A stretch of DNA of 64,000 bases, taken from assembly GCA_016212525.1 (NCBI GenBank), contig JACRGD010000005.1, positions 26,304 through 90,303 on the forward strand. The letters run 5' to 3'. Source of the DNA: Microcaldota archaeon (GTDB lineage Archaea; Micrarchaeota; Micrarchaeia; Anstonellales; Bilamarchaeaceae). How positions within the stretch are numbered: the first letter of the stretch is position 1; each line of letters begins with the position of its first letter. The translations under genes and the position numbers were made by a program. Positions 26,506-35,248 of this stretch are shown here, piece after piece. The notes below the pieces were generated by a model. The model had not been told where the DNA came from. It searched no databases and saw nothing but the letters and a program-made list of their open reading frames with translations.

Positions 26506-27558
26506 CTAAAGTGGGTGGAACCCCGGCTGCCATAGTCCCATTTTTTCATCTAAGCCAAACATCAGATTAAAATTCTGGATTGCCTGTCCACCTGAGCCTT
26601 TGACCAGGTTGTCTATGGTCGACATGACAATCACTCTGCTGCGCTCAGGATCTATCTCGAATCCAATATCTGCAAAGTTGCTTCCAACGACACATTTTGG
26701 TTCTGGATATCGATAAAGCGTGTCCTTGTCCTTGACAAGTCTGACAAACGGTGATTTCGAATAGAATGATCGATATGCCTTCCACAAGTCGAGGTCTTTC
26801 GTTCCGGCTGTATTGAGCCTTGCGTGGACTGTACTTAGAATCCCTCGAACCATTTCCACGGCGTGAGGAGTCATACCAACGGAAACTTTTGATCCTGCGA
26901 TCTCGCTTAATTCCTGCTCGATTTCTGCAGTGTGCCGATGGCCGCTTGGCTTATATGATCGAACTGTTCCCTGCCGCTCTGGGTGGTGAGTTGAAAGATC
27001 AAATGCAGCACCGCTTGCCGAGCTGCCGATCTTGGAATCTGCTATTATATTACTATTATCTATAAGTCCTGCTTTGATCAGAGGCGCCGTTCCAAGTATG
27101 ATCGATGTGGCAAGGCAGCCGGCACATGCGACTAACTGGGCCTTCTTTATCTCTTCTCGATGCAACTCAGGAATTCCATAAACTGCCTTTGGTAAAAGTT
27201 CCGGGTGCGGGTGCTCCTGGTAATATTTTGCATATGTGTTCTTATCATGAATCCTAAAGTCCGCTGATAAATCGATGATTTTGACTCCGGTTTCGAGATA
27301 CTGCTTCACAAAACCCGCAGAAATCTTGTGCGGCAGGCAAAGAAAAAGTGCATCGATGTCTGTGTTGAGTTCCTTTACTGGTACAAAGTTCGCCGATGTA
27401 AATCCCCGAAGAGTCGGGTTAAGTTTTGTTACTGGAGTTCCTGCAAACCTCTCGGATGTAAGTTGCTTTACTTCCATCTCCGGGTGCATTAGTGCCCATC
27501 TAAGAAGCTCGCCTCCAGTGTATCCGGATGCGCCTACAATTGATATGTCATATGCCAT
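26506..27558 (-). CDS. lysY: LysY, [LysW]-aminoadipyl phosphate reductase
   Basis: A 350-residue N-acyl-gamma-glutamyl phosphate reductase family member, which reduces LysW-aminoadipyl phosphate to the semialdehyde using NADPH. The Rossmann motif VGASGYTGGELLRW is at residues 6-19. The catalytic Cys is in ACAGCLATS (~145). KIGSSASGAAFDLSTHHPERQG is the phosphate/substrate loop. HRHTAEIEQEL follows. The ATG at 27558 is used rather than the GTG nine bases upstream. The stop at 26506 sits just before lysZ. Confidence 0.87.
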   Translation of the reverse strand: MAYDISIVGASGYTGGELLRWALMHPEMEVKQLTSERFAGTPVTKLNPTLRGFTSANFVPVKELNTDIDALFLCLPHKISAGFVKQYLETGVKIIDLSADFRIHDKNTYAKYYQEHPHPELLPKAVYGIPELHREEIKKAQLVACAGCLATSIILGTAPLIKAGLIDNSNIIADSKIGSSASGAAFDLSTHHPERQGTVRSYKPSGHRHTAEIEQELSEIAGSKVSVGMTPHAVEMVRGILSTVHARLNTAGTKDLDLWKAYRSFYSKSPFVRLVKDKDTLYRYPEPKCVVGSNFADIGFEIDPERSRVIVMSTIDNLVKGSGGQAIQNFNLMFGLDEKMGLWQPGFHPL

Positions 27559-27573
27559 AAATATCACGCTTGA

Positions 27574-28425
27574 TTATTTCTTTGACCTCTTTACGAAATA
27601 CTCGACCATTTTGCCAGGTATATCCGCGCCGGTTGGCTCGACCGAGTTTCTAAATTCTGTCGTGTGGTTGACTTCATGAACGACCAGTCTTCCGTCTCCA
27701 GTTTCCATCATATCTACGCCGTAAATTCCCTCGCCAAAGACGTTTGCCGCTTTAAGTGCAAGTTCGCGAATTTCGCTTGTAACTGGACAGTTGGATGCTG
27801 TTCCGCCTCTGCCTGTATTGGTTATCCAGCCCGATTTTTCCGTTGAAGTTCGGTATATTGCCCCGACACACTCATCGCCAATCACAAAGACTCGCATGTC
27901 TCGTCCGGGTTTGTTAATGTGCTCCTGTAAATAGTAGACTTTCTGGAATGCATGGCCCATCTCTTCGCGGGATTCGAGTTCTGCATCCAGCGCCTCATCA
28001 TCATTTAATTTGTGAACTAATCTCGCCCAGCTTCCAAAAACTGGTTTCATGACTACTGGGAATCCGAGCTTCTTTGCTGCAGCCTTTGCTGCATCTGGAG
28101 TAAAAGCTCCGAATGTTTTTGGAGTTGGGACTCCTGCCTTTCCAAGAAGCACTGATGCGAGGAATTTATCGCCGCATAGTTTGTGTGCCTTATATGGATT
28201 GCACACGAATGTTCCCATCTGCTCGAGGTAGAATGACGAGTAAAGAGTTCTGGCATAAGACGATGATCTCTGAAGAACTCCATCGTATTCTTTCTTCGAG
28301 GCAGTCAGTTCCATCATAAGTTCGCTGTCAAAGACTCGCTCGAGAGTTATGCCTCTTTTAGTGGCACTCTCAAAGATCATTTTGTTTTCTGGAGTAAGAA
28401 CCGTAAATAGCATTGCAAGACGCAT
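27574..28425 (-). CDS. lysX: LysX, alpha-aminoadipate-LysW ligase
   Basis: A 283-residue ATP-grasp ligase (RimK-like) that attaches aminoadipate to the C-terminal glutamate of LysW. VMKPVFGSWARLVHKL (~125-140) is the ATP-grasp strand, ITNTGRGGTASNC (~208-220) the LysX/ArgX substrate loop, and HEVNHTTEFRNSV near the C terminus holds the metal-binding Glu and Asn. Downstream of lysW by about 70 bases. The family can use aminoadipate, glutamate, or both; specificity cannot be settled from the motifs alone. Confidence 0.87.
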   Translation of the reverse strand: MRLAMLFTVLTPENKMIFESATKRGITLERVFDSELMMELTASKKEYDGVLQRSSSYARTLYSSFYLEQMGTFVCNPYKAHKLCGDKFLASVLLGKAGVPTPKTFGAFTPDAAKAAAKKLGFPVVMKPVFGSWARLVHKLNDDEALDAELESREEMGHAFQKVYYLQEHINKPGRDMRVFVIGDECVGAIYRTSTEKSGWITNTGRGGTASNCPVTSEIRELALKAANVFGEGIYGVDMMETGDGRLVVHEVNHTTEFRNSVEPTGADIPGKMVEYFVKRSKK

Positions 28426-28498
28426 TTATACACCTGTGTTATAATCGAAAATTTCTCTTTTCAAAATAGAATAAATTAAGATTAATTTGGGACTTTCT

Positions 28499-28669
28499 TT
28501 ACTCTCCCCAATCCTCTTCAACGCTTGGCGCGGTTGCAAGACCAAACGGAGCGACTGATTTTACTTCTAGTTTACTTCCACAATCGCCGCAGGAGATAAT
28601 TTCTCCGACTTCAATACCAGCGCGTTGCGCAATCTGTGCGCCGCATTCGGGACATTCTGCATTTGACAT
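28499..28669 (-). CDS. lysW: LysW, amino-group carrier protein
   Basis: A 56-residue acidic carrier. The C-terminal EEDWGE is the LysW hallmark: the final Glu carries the growing intermediate through its gamma-carboxylate. The N-terminal zinc ribbon CPECG...CGDCG spans residues 6-31. The ATG at 28669 is preceded by AGGTG and matches the family length; an in-frame ATG at 28705 is too long. It is the first gene of the operon that continues through to 19102. Promoter control is probably through the palindromes around 28765-28822. Confidence 0.92.
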   Translation of the reverse strand: MSNAECPECGAQIAQRAGIEVGEIISCGDCGSKLEVKSVAPFGLATAPSVEEDWGE

Positions 28670-28686
28670 AGTTTCACCTTGAATCA

Positions 28687-28822
28687 TTCGTATATTGTCC
28701 GACAACCTCTTTATTGGTTATCGTCTATACTCTCTCGTTTTTGTTTTCTTATCGCTTTACTATATTCGTAATGTATTTTACGAAATCTTTATAAAATGGT
28801 CTATTTATTACGATATTCGTAA
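28687..28822. promoter_or_regulatory. Divergent lysW / Lrp promoter with TTCGTA palindromes
   Basis: Two dyads flank the TATA box CTTTATAAAA (28787-28796) of the regulator: TTCGTA-N8-TACGAA at 28765-28784 and TTACGA-TAT-TCGTAA at 28808-28822. A further single TTCGTA half-site is at 28687-28692, close to the lysW start. The repeated half-site in a regulator-operon divergent spacer is the expected layout for AsnC-type autoregulation and control of lysW. Binding is inferred. Confidence 0.65.
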
Positions 28823-28841
28823 ATCTATTGGCGGTGTTGAA

Positions 28842-29246
28842 ATGGATCAAATCGATACGAACATACTTAAAATTCTCAAGTTAAACTCGCGCTCTTCCAA
28901 TGTCGAATTGGCCCGGGCGATTAATCTTACTGAAGGTGCAGTGCGCAACCGGATCGATCGATTGGTCAAAACCGGCATAATTACCAAGTTCACGATCGAA
29001 ACTTCCTCTTCTGCCGCTCTCTCTGCAATCGTAATGATCAGGGCCAAAGCCGAAACCAAACTAATGATGTCTGAGATTTCCAAATCAGGCCTTGCAAAAG
29101 AATCCTATGAAATTTCAGGTGATTTCGATGGCTGCGTGATTATTGAGGGCGGATCGATGGAAGAACTCGATGAAAAAGTAGATAAAATAAGAAAAATTAG
29201 TTCGGTTGCAGAAACAAAGACATTCATCTCGTTTAAGAGATGGTGA
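28842..29246 (+). CDS. Lrp/AsnC-type transcription regulator (LysM-like)
   Basis: A 134-residue regulator. Residues 1-50 are the helix-turn-helix (IDTNILKILKLNSRSSNVELARAINLTEGAVRNRIDRL). The rest is a RAM effector domain ending VAETKTFISFK. The ATG at 28842 is chosen because the family always begins MDxIDxxIL and GGTG precedes it; upstream in-frame codons run through the promoter. Divergent from lysW, it occupies the position that LysM, a lysine-responsive activator, has in Sulfolobus; similarity of role is inference. The stand-alone RAM protein inside the operon could be a partner. Confidence 0.85.
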   Translation: MDQIDTNILKILKLNSRSSNVELARAINLTEGAVRNRIDRLVKTGIITKFTIETSSSAALSAIVMIRAKAETKLMMSEISKSGLAKESYEISGDFDGCVIIEGGSMEELDEKVDKIRKISSVAETKTFISFKRW

Positions 29247-29249
29247 TGA

Positions 29250-30455
29250 TTATATCGTGCCAAGTAGACCTGCAAGTAACAATGGTCTGCTTATTGCATC
29301 ACAATCACCCGGATGAACTAAGATGATCTTTTTTTCTGCTGAAAATCCTTTGAATTGTGAGGTACTCTTTGATCGTCCACCAATTTCGATAACAATTTCT
29401 TTTACTAGGTAATCTGGTGTTTTTTCTCCTCTGTTGGATTTGAGATAATTAACTTCTGCGCCGAGGTATCTCATTGTGTCTGTGAAAAAATCTTCTCTAA
29501 GTGCGCCTATGCATTCTTTTTTATCTCGGTAAAGTAGTCTGTACGGAAGTCCCATTAATATTTTTGGTTCTTTGAGCACATTTGTGCCTCGTGGCATAAT
29601 TCGTTTGAATACAAATGCATGTTCAAGAATCTCCGTATACTTTTCTGCCTTATATCGGGTTATATTAAGATTCTTAGAAATTGTCGTGTAATTCATATTT
29701 TCAATTGCAGAATTTCCAACAAACGTTACGAGTTTTCTTATTTCCACTGCTTCTTCTGGGCTTACTTTGCCGCTTAAGATGAGGTCTTTGTTTATTATAG
29801 TTTCCAGAATGCGACGAAATAATGGCAGCGGGTCCGTTTTACCTATTGTGAATGGATAATTTCTACCTTCGAGATATTTTTCAAATAAATGTTCGATATG
29901 CATTACTGTTCCATAATATTCTCGAGCCGTTTTTTCTTCTACTAATGTCTCTAAAGAAAGCTCTTGAATTCTTTCTCCTGTTTCAAAAAATACAAACTCT
30001 CCAAACGAAAAAGGCGGCGCGTTTAATAGTCTTACTCGTCGCGAGAGATCATACGAAAGATCATGAAGCGAAATTGCTGCTGATGAGGTAAATACGATGT
30101 TAATTTTTAAAAAATCATATATTTTTTTAAGTTCTTTATCAAAACCTGGTGAATTATGTATCTCATCCAGAAGAAGTAGTTTTATGCCGTTTTCTTCTGC
30201 CTCTTTTGCAAATGCGTATACTCCACTTTCTGGTTTTATTGTATCAAGCGAAAGATAGAGAGACGATTTATTTGTGCTATGTATCTGTTTTAGCGTTATT
30301 GTTTTCCCGACGCCTCTAGGGCCTACAAGACCAATAAAAATTCGCTCTGGCAGATGCCGAATCACCGTTTCGTAGAAGAAACGCTTCTTGGAGTATTCAG
30401 TGCCGTCCTCCTTGGCTCTTGCGCTAAGTTCTAATATTTCTTGATCGATTGCCAT
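29250..30455 (-). CDS. AAA_14/DUF4143 ATPase
   Basis: A 401-residue ATPase of the archaeal/bacterial AAA_14 plus DUF4143 family. Walker A is GPRGVGKT at about residues 45-52, Walker B LLLLDEIH at ~93-100, and a sensor FTSSAA follows at ~121. A winged-helix segment (ISKNLNITRYKAEKYTEIL) lies near 270. The C terminus is nuclease-like (KTPDYLVKEIVIEIGGRSK, ~350-370), with the D-x(9)-E-x-G pattern common in DUF4143. The role of these ATPases is unclear; many are scattered in archaeal genomes and may be mobile. Two direct repeats lie upstream. Confidence 0.82.
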   Translation of the reverse strand: MAIDQEILELSARAKEDGTEYSKKRFFYETVIRHLPERIFIGLVGPRGVGKTITLKQIHSTNKSSLYLSLDTIKPESGVYAFAKEAEENGIKLLLLDEIHNSPGFDKELKKIYDFLKINIVFTSSAAISLHDLSYDLSRRVRLLNAPPFSFGEFVFFETGERIQELSLETLVEEKTAREYYGTVMHIEHLFEKYLEGRNYPFTIGKTDPLPLFRRILETIINKDLILSGKVSPEEAVEIRKLVTFVGNSAIENMNYTTISKNLNITRYKAEKYTEILEHAFVFKRIMPRGTNVLKEPKILMGLPYRLLYRDKKECIGALREDFFTDTMRYLGAEVNYLKSNRGEKTPDYLVKEIVIEIGGRSKSTSQFKGFSAEKKIILVHPGDCDAISRPLLLAGLLGTI

Positions 30456-30486
30456 GCTTTAAATACGTTGCTTCAATTTAAAAATA

Positions 30487-30532
30487 TGCATTTTAGCAAA
30501 ATGATTTACTATAATGCATGCATTTTAGCAAA
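30487..30532. promoter_or_regulatory. Tandem 14-bp direct repeat upstream of the AAA ATPase
   Basis: TGCATTTTAGCAAA occurs at 30487-30500 and again at 30519-30532, exactly 32 bp apart, about three helical turns. Both copies face the same way, as in a regulator bound cooperatively on one side of the DNA. A third partial copy (CTAAAATGTCAAAATG) follows. The ATPase has a winged helix and may bind here itself. Confidence 0.55.
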
Positions 30533-30632
30533 TTCAGTAACTAAAATGTCAAAATGCCGTTAATTTTACTTCTTAGTTGGTAAAAAATAAGAAAATTAGT
30601 TAGGTTTCAGAAATCAAGACATCTGCGATGTG

Positions 30633-33600
30633 TTATTGCACTTCTTGTTCCAATCTAGCAACTATTCTTGCTATTTCTGATCTATATTGCGCTACTCTTC
30701 TATCAACAGTCAGTGTTGCACTTCCTACTGCTATTACTCGTATTCCTTCATATACTGTGCTCATGCTCAGTCGGTTTCTTTCTAATCTGTGTTTTGTCTC
30801 TACTAGGTCTGCTATTATTATGTCTAAATCTGCAGAAGGAACTGTTCTTAGGGCCGCTCTTATAGCTCGTTCCTCTTCTGCTCTCTCTCTATTTAAGGCC
30901 GCTCCTCTTCTGCTCTCTTCCCATCCTGCACTTTCTCTACTTACAACCGGTCCTCCTCCTTGAATGTTCATCGTTCCTGCCTCTCTCAATAATCTTTGTT
31001 CTTCGGGAGTTAAATCTCTTGGTGCGGGTGTCGGTGTTACTGCTACTCTTGCTCGTGCTTCAAGTTGTGCTGCTCTGTCTCTAAGTCTATCAAGTTGTTC
31101 GACAAATCCCGCGCGGGTTGTTTCTCGTCCTGCTATTGGTCCTTTTTCTGCATCTGTTGCATGTAGTTGATCGAGACTCGAAATAACTCCTGAAATATTT
31201 CCTCTATAGACTGTTAGTGAAGTTCCGATTTCGCCTTCTCGTGTTACTCTGTGACTGGTTGCATCGCGACTTCCGATCGTTCTGCGCACGGCCGTGAGTC
31301 GTCTTAATGCCGCAGCCCGATCTGTAGCGATAAGTCGTTCAATTGCATCAAGTTCATTCTGAGCGACCTGGAGATCCCTTCTTGCCTGGGCTTCTCTTCT
31401 TTCAAATGTTGCATCGCGCGTAGTTACTAATTGCGTTACTTGTTCAACTCTTCTCTGTTCTGCCCGTTCTGCTGCACTTGGTCTTCTTGGTGCGGGTGTC
31501 GGTTGCTCCTGTGGCGTCTGCACTGTAGTTGGTTCAGGTCCAAGTATGTCCCTTGCGGTGCTTTCGAGTCTAAATCTTAAAGTTGCAAGTGCTTGGTCTG
31601 GGCCAATTCTTCTACTTAATGTTTGGAGTGCTTCTGCGAACTGTCGATTATTTCGATACGTCGCTGTGAGTTCCATATTATCATTATGTACCCCATTGAG
31701 TATGTCTGTAACCTGATCCGCTACTGCAGGTGTTCTCAACTGCTCGAGAGTCAGCGTTCCTATATTCGCTGTAGTTACTGTGAACTGTCTTGGTGCTGGT
31801 CTAGTCTGTGCGACTGGGGGTGCGGGTGTCGGTGTCTGTACTGCTACTCTTGCACTTGTTTCTCCTTGTGCTGCTTCGCCAGTTTGACCTGAGGGAATTA
31901 CTATTCCTCTGCTGCGGTTGACTACCTCTCCCGCTGGAATTGGTTGTCCTCTTGCGGCTGCAAGGCTTACTGGGTCTTGAGTTGGCACTGGTGCAGTTGC
32001 TTCTCTTGCGGCCTCTTCTCGTCTTCGTTCCTGAGCCACTGCGATTCTTTGTTCGGCATCTAGTAAGTCTGATCTTAAGGTATATCCGCTCGAAGCAGGT
32101 CTGGTGCGATCAAACGGTTCACGTAGTGCAACCTCAGGAATCCTAAGGGGTGGTTCTTCTGGTCGTATTGTTGCCTCCCGTCTTGCTTGCGGGACTGTCT
32201 GCTGGTCTGTGGCGGCAATCATATTGGTAGTTACTCCTCTTGAAAGATTTGCAATACGGACTGAAATCGGATCATTCTGCGGGATCTGGAGTGCGACTCT
32301 AAGTTCCTCCAAACCCTGAACAAGTGGAACGCGGCCCATCTGGTTTCTCTGTTGTATATTCCAGGTATTCCAGAAGTTAGTGTTCTGACTCATTTCTCTA
32401 AATAGTGATTCTCCCTGGGCAAGCTGTTCTGAATTTGCTCCTCCTTCTCTCCATCTATACTGGAGATAAATTAGATCTGCCCGAACGAGTCCTTCTCTTT
32501 GGCGTTCCTCAAATTCTGCCTGACTTGTAGGCGGTCTGACCATTGTCATTACTCTTTCAGGTGGATTAAGTCTCGCCATATCATTTTCTCCAGGCAGATA
32601 ATTTCCAGCGACTGCTGTTGATGGCTGCCGGTCTGCGTTTGCAGTTGCCTGAGCCACCAATCTGTCTCGCTCTCCAGTTAATCGCAGGAGTTCGCTGCTT
32701 CGTCCATCGACAAAATGCTGCGCCTCGTTAATTGCCATTGCAACATTTCCGTTTGTGCGTCGCAATAATGTCATTGCATCTGAACTCAATTCTGCGTTTG
32801 GATTGTGTAGTCTTGCTTCCAATTCTTCTCTGGTATGCGTGGCTCGTTGGGCTATATGTGTTTCCTCAAGTACGTGCCTTTGGGCATCCAGTTCCGCTAT
32901 CGCTCCCTGGGAATCAAATTGGCCATTTACCACGTGTCTGCGTATAAGTGAGACAACTGAACCTGAAGGAAATCTGGATATGAGTGTTGCAGGACTCCAA
33001 TTCTGTGCTCCCGCTTCCATGAATGTGTTTTCGAGCGTTCTTAGTTGGTCCATTGTATTTTGATATGTCCAATTTGGATCTCCTGCGACAACCCGTGCGC
33101 CAAATCGCTGGGCAGTTGTGAAAATTTGTTGTGCATATTCCTCGGAATGGACCGTTGCCGGTGTAATTCTCACTTCCTGAGTCGGATGCATTGGTTGTAT
33201 CTGAGGAAGCGGTGGCCTAGTTCTAGCTGTGACATGAAAATCTACCAATCCTGCGTTTTCAAGTTCGTGCCTGAGTCCTGAAATTGTATGATTAAGATTT
33301 TGTATGGGTGAGTGAAAATCTCTGGTTCGGCTTCCCTGGCCTACCATTTGCGCGATTCTCATTTCTTCTGCATTTATCGGATCGTTTCTGACTCCCTGCC
33401 CCAAATCTCTTAGTCTTTCCAATTCATTAAGAACAAAAACCGCTCTCTGATTTCTGGTTTCGTTTGGTCCCATGTATATTCCGTTTGCCTGCTGGCTCTG
33501 GTATACCATTCGCCATTGGTCGCTAAGGTAATTTCGTGCCTCTGGGGCAAGGGCCGGTTGTGTCTGGCCACTTAGTATGTTGGTAACTACGGTATTGATC

Positions 33601-33641
33601 CGGTCTGCATTCCGATCTATTTCTGTTTGTCCACCTACCAT
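30633..33641 (-). CDS. Large lysine-depleted, Arg/Gln-rich unknown protein
   Basis: A 1,002-residue protein with no recognisable enzyme motif, signal peptide or membrane helix. It is mostly helical with long coiled-coil stretches and Pro/Thr/Ala-rich linkers (PTPAP repeats near 590-610, 675-690 and 850). Only two lysines are visible in 1,002 residues (in AEKG and ETKH), and no cysteine, against well over 100 arginines. The start at 33641 has a strong GAGGTG site, overlapping the 3' end of the AMP phosphorylase gene 11 bases upstream; the two are one operon. A structural or scaffold role is plausible. Composition links it to the proteins at 17023 and 36254. Confidence 0.75.
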   Translation of the reverse strand: MVGGQTEIDRNADRINTVVTNILSGQTQPALAPEARNYLSDQWRMVYQSQQANGIYMGPNETRNQRAVFVLNELERLRDLGQGVRNDPINAEEMRIAQMVGQGSRTRDFHSPIQNLNHTISGLRHELENAGLVDFHVTARTRPPLPQIQPMHPTQEVRITPATVHSEEYAQQIFTTAQRFGARVVAGDPNWTYQNTMDQLRTLENTFMEAGAQNWSPATLISRFPSGSVVSLIRRHVVNGQFDSQGAIAELDAQRHVLEETHIAQRATHTREELEARLHNPNAELSSDAMTLLRRTNGNVAMAINEAQHFVDGRSSELLRLTGERDRLVAQATANADRQPSTAVAGNYLPGENDMARLNPPERVMTMVRPPTSQAEFEERQREGLVRADLIYLQYRWREGGANSEQLAQGESLFREMSQNTNFWNTWNIQQRNQMGRVPLVQGLEELRVALQIPQNDPISVRIANLSRGVTTNMIAATDQQTVPQARREATIRPEEPPLRIPEVALREPFDRTRPASSGYTLRSDLLDAEQRIAVAQERRREEAAREATAPVPTQDPVSLAAARGQPIPAGEVVNRSRGIVIPSGQTGEAAQGETSARVAVQTPTPAPPVAQTRPAPRQFTVTTANIGTLTLEQLRTPAVADQVTDILNGVHNDNMELTATYRNNRQFAEALQTLSRRIGPDQALATLRFRLESTARDILGPEPTTVQTPQEQPTPAPRRPSAAERAEQRRVEQVTQLVTTRDATFERREAQARRDLQVAQNELDAIERLIATDRAAALRRLTAVRRTIGSRDATSHRVTREGEIGTSLTVYRGNISGVISSLDQLHATDAEKGPIAGRETTRAGFVEQLDRLRDRAAQLEARARVAVTPTPAPRDLTPEEQRLLREAGTMNIQGGGPVVSRESAGWEESRRGAALNRERAEEERAIRAALRTVPSADLDIIIADLVETKHRLERNRLSMSTVYEGIRVIAVGSATLTVDRRVAQYRSEIARIVARLEQEVQ

Positions 33642-33652
33642 CGCAATTCACC

Positions 33653-35215
33653 TCAGCGTATGCTCCCAAGAAGCATTTTTCTCATCTCAATTGGTTCTAA
33701 ATCCGCCAGCGCCTTTATTGCGAAATCCAGTTTCGCCTCGCTTTCGGCATAAATTGTAAATAATTTGTCGCCGCGTTCGACCCGATCGCCCCTGATTCGA
33801 TGAAGCAGGACTCCTGCTCCCTTGTCCTTTGGCGATCCTGCGATTCGTGCAATCTTGGCCATTGTTTTGTTGTCAATATGGAAAATGCTTCCACTCACAT
33901 CTGCGATTATTGTGTGAGTGTATTTGCCAATGGGAATATCGGTGCGTTTGAAGTTTTTGTTACCGCCCTGGAGTTCTATGATTTCCCTGAATTTGGAAAG
34001 TGCCTTTCCATTTGTAATGAGATCTTCTGCAACCTTGTAGCCTTTTCCTACCGGAACTTTTCCGCACATTTCAAGAATCTTTCCTGCCATGAGTGAACTC
34101 TTATGTCTCAAATCGTCTGGTCCATCTCCCCCTAATACGTCTAAAACATCAAGGCATTCGAGGCCAGGTCCAATTCCATTACCTACTGGTTCTGCGCCGT
34201 CAGTTATTATTACTTCTATCTTGAGTCCGAGTTTCTCTCCCACTCGTAGGAAATGTTTTGCGAGTTCATTGCCGCGCTCGACGTATGGAATTTTGACTCC
34301 GCGTCCCACCGGAATGTCAATAAGTACATATTGTGCACCGACACTCTTCTTCTTTCCAAGAATGCTTGCGAGAAGCATTCCTTCTGGGTCTAAACTTAGC
34401 GGGTGTCTTACTCTAATGAGCTTATCGTCAACCGGAGCGAGTTTCATTCCGCCACCCCAGACCATTGCACCTTTTGATTTGAGGACTATTTCCTTTAGTT
34501 CGTCTATGTTGAACGTTACGTCTGCAAGAACTTCTACGGTGTCTGCCGTCCCTGCTGCTGAAGTTATCGATCTTGAAGATGTTTTTGGGATGTAGATTCC
34601 TGCTGCTGCAATTATCGGTACTACTACCATTGTTGTTCGATTTCCCGCAACTCCTCCGATACAATGCTTATCTACTATTGGCTTTTTGCCTAAGTTAAGT
34701 TTCTCTCCTGATTCCATGGTAGCATGAGTAAGTGAAATAATTTCATCATCAGAAAGTCCATTTATGTATGCCGCAGTAATCCAGGCCGAGGTTTCGATTT
34801 CGCTTAATTTATCTTCCATAATTTCTCTGACTATTGTATGAATTTCCTCATCATTTAGCGTTCCTTTATCCAGCTTCTTTTTTATGTAACTAATTGATGC
34901 GGGTTGATTGAGGTGCAAAATTTCAATTGAGTCGCCTTTTTTGATTCCATTATTTGCTGCCATGTCTTTGTATATTCCAACTTCTCCAGGTCTGATTGAT
35001 TCATGGCCTACATCTACAATTGCAACCAGTTTCTTGTTTTTGATGGTCAACTCTGTTCTAAAGCCGCTATATATATCGTGTTCTTTGGCTTCATCATCAT
35101 TAAGGACTATGATGTTTTTTCCAGCACTTATGTCAAGTACTTTTGCTTTTACTAAGTATTTCTTGAGTCTCCAGACATCTACTTTTTTGACTTGTTTTTC
35201 GTTATATTCAACCAT
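33653..35215 (-). CDS. deoA: AMP phosphorylase (DeoA family)
   Basis: A 520-residue archaeal AMP phosphorylase. It cleaves AMP with phosphate to adenine and ribose 1,5-bisphosphate. The N-terminal extension of ~85 residues distinguishes it from thymidine phosphorylases. Motifs: DKHCIGGVAGNRTT (~178-190), KTSSRSITSAAGTADTVE (~215-232, phosphate and substrate), and GRGVKIP. With ribose-1,5-bisphosphate isomerase next to it, it forms the archaeal AMP salvage route that ends in type III RubisCO, which is not in this window. The two genes are 33 bases apart and co-directional. Confidence 0.92.
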   Translation of the reverse strand: MVEYNEKQVKKVDVWRLKKYLVKAKVLDISAGKNIIVLNDDEAKEHDIYSGFRTELTIKNKKLVAIVDVGHESIRPGEVGIYKDMAANNGIKKGDSIEILHLNQPASISYIKKKLDKGTLNDEEIHTIVREIMEDKLSEIETSAWITAAYINGLSDDEIISLTHATMESGEKLNLGKKPIVDKHCIGGVAGNRTTMVVVPIIAAAGIYIPKTSSRSITSAAGTADTVEVLADVTFNIDELKEIVLKSKGAMVWGGGMKLAPVDDKLIRVRHPLSLDPEGMLLASILGKKKSVGAQYVLIDIPVGRGVKIPYVERGNELAKHFLRVGEKLGLKIEVIITDGAEPVGNGIGPGLECLDVLDVLGGDGPDDLRHKSSLMAGKILEMCGKVPVGKGYKVAEDLITNGKALSKFREIIELQGGNKNFKRTDIPIGKYTHTIIADVSGSIFHIDNKTMAKIARIAGSPKDKGAGVLLHRIRGDRVERGDKLFTIYAESEAKLDFAIKALADLEPIEMRKMLLGSIR

Positions 35216-35248
35216 TTCATTACCTCTGTAGTATTTTTCTTCTAATCT

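Noticed and set aside
28695..28841. Longer N terminus for the Lrp/AsnC regulator
   Set aside because: The in-frame upstream codons run through the TATA box and the palindromes, and the family start motif matches the ATG at 28842.
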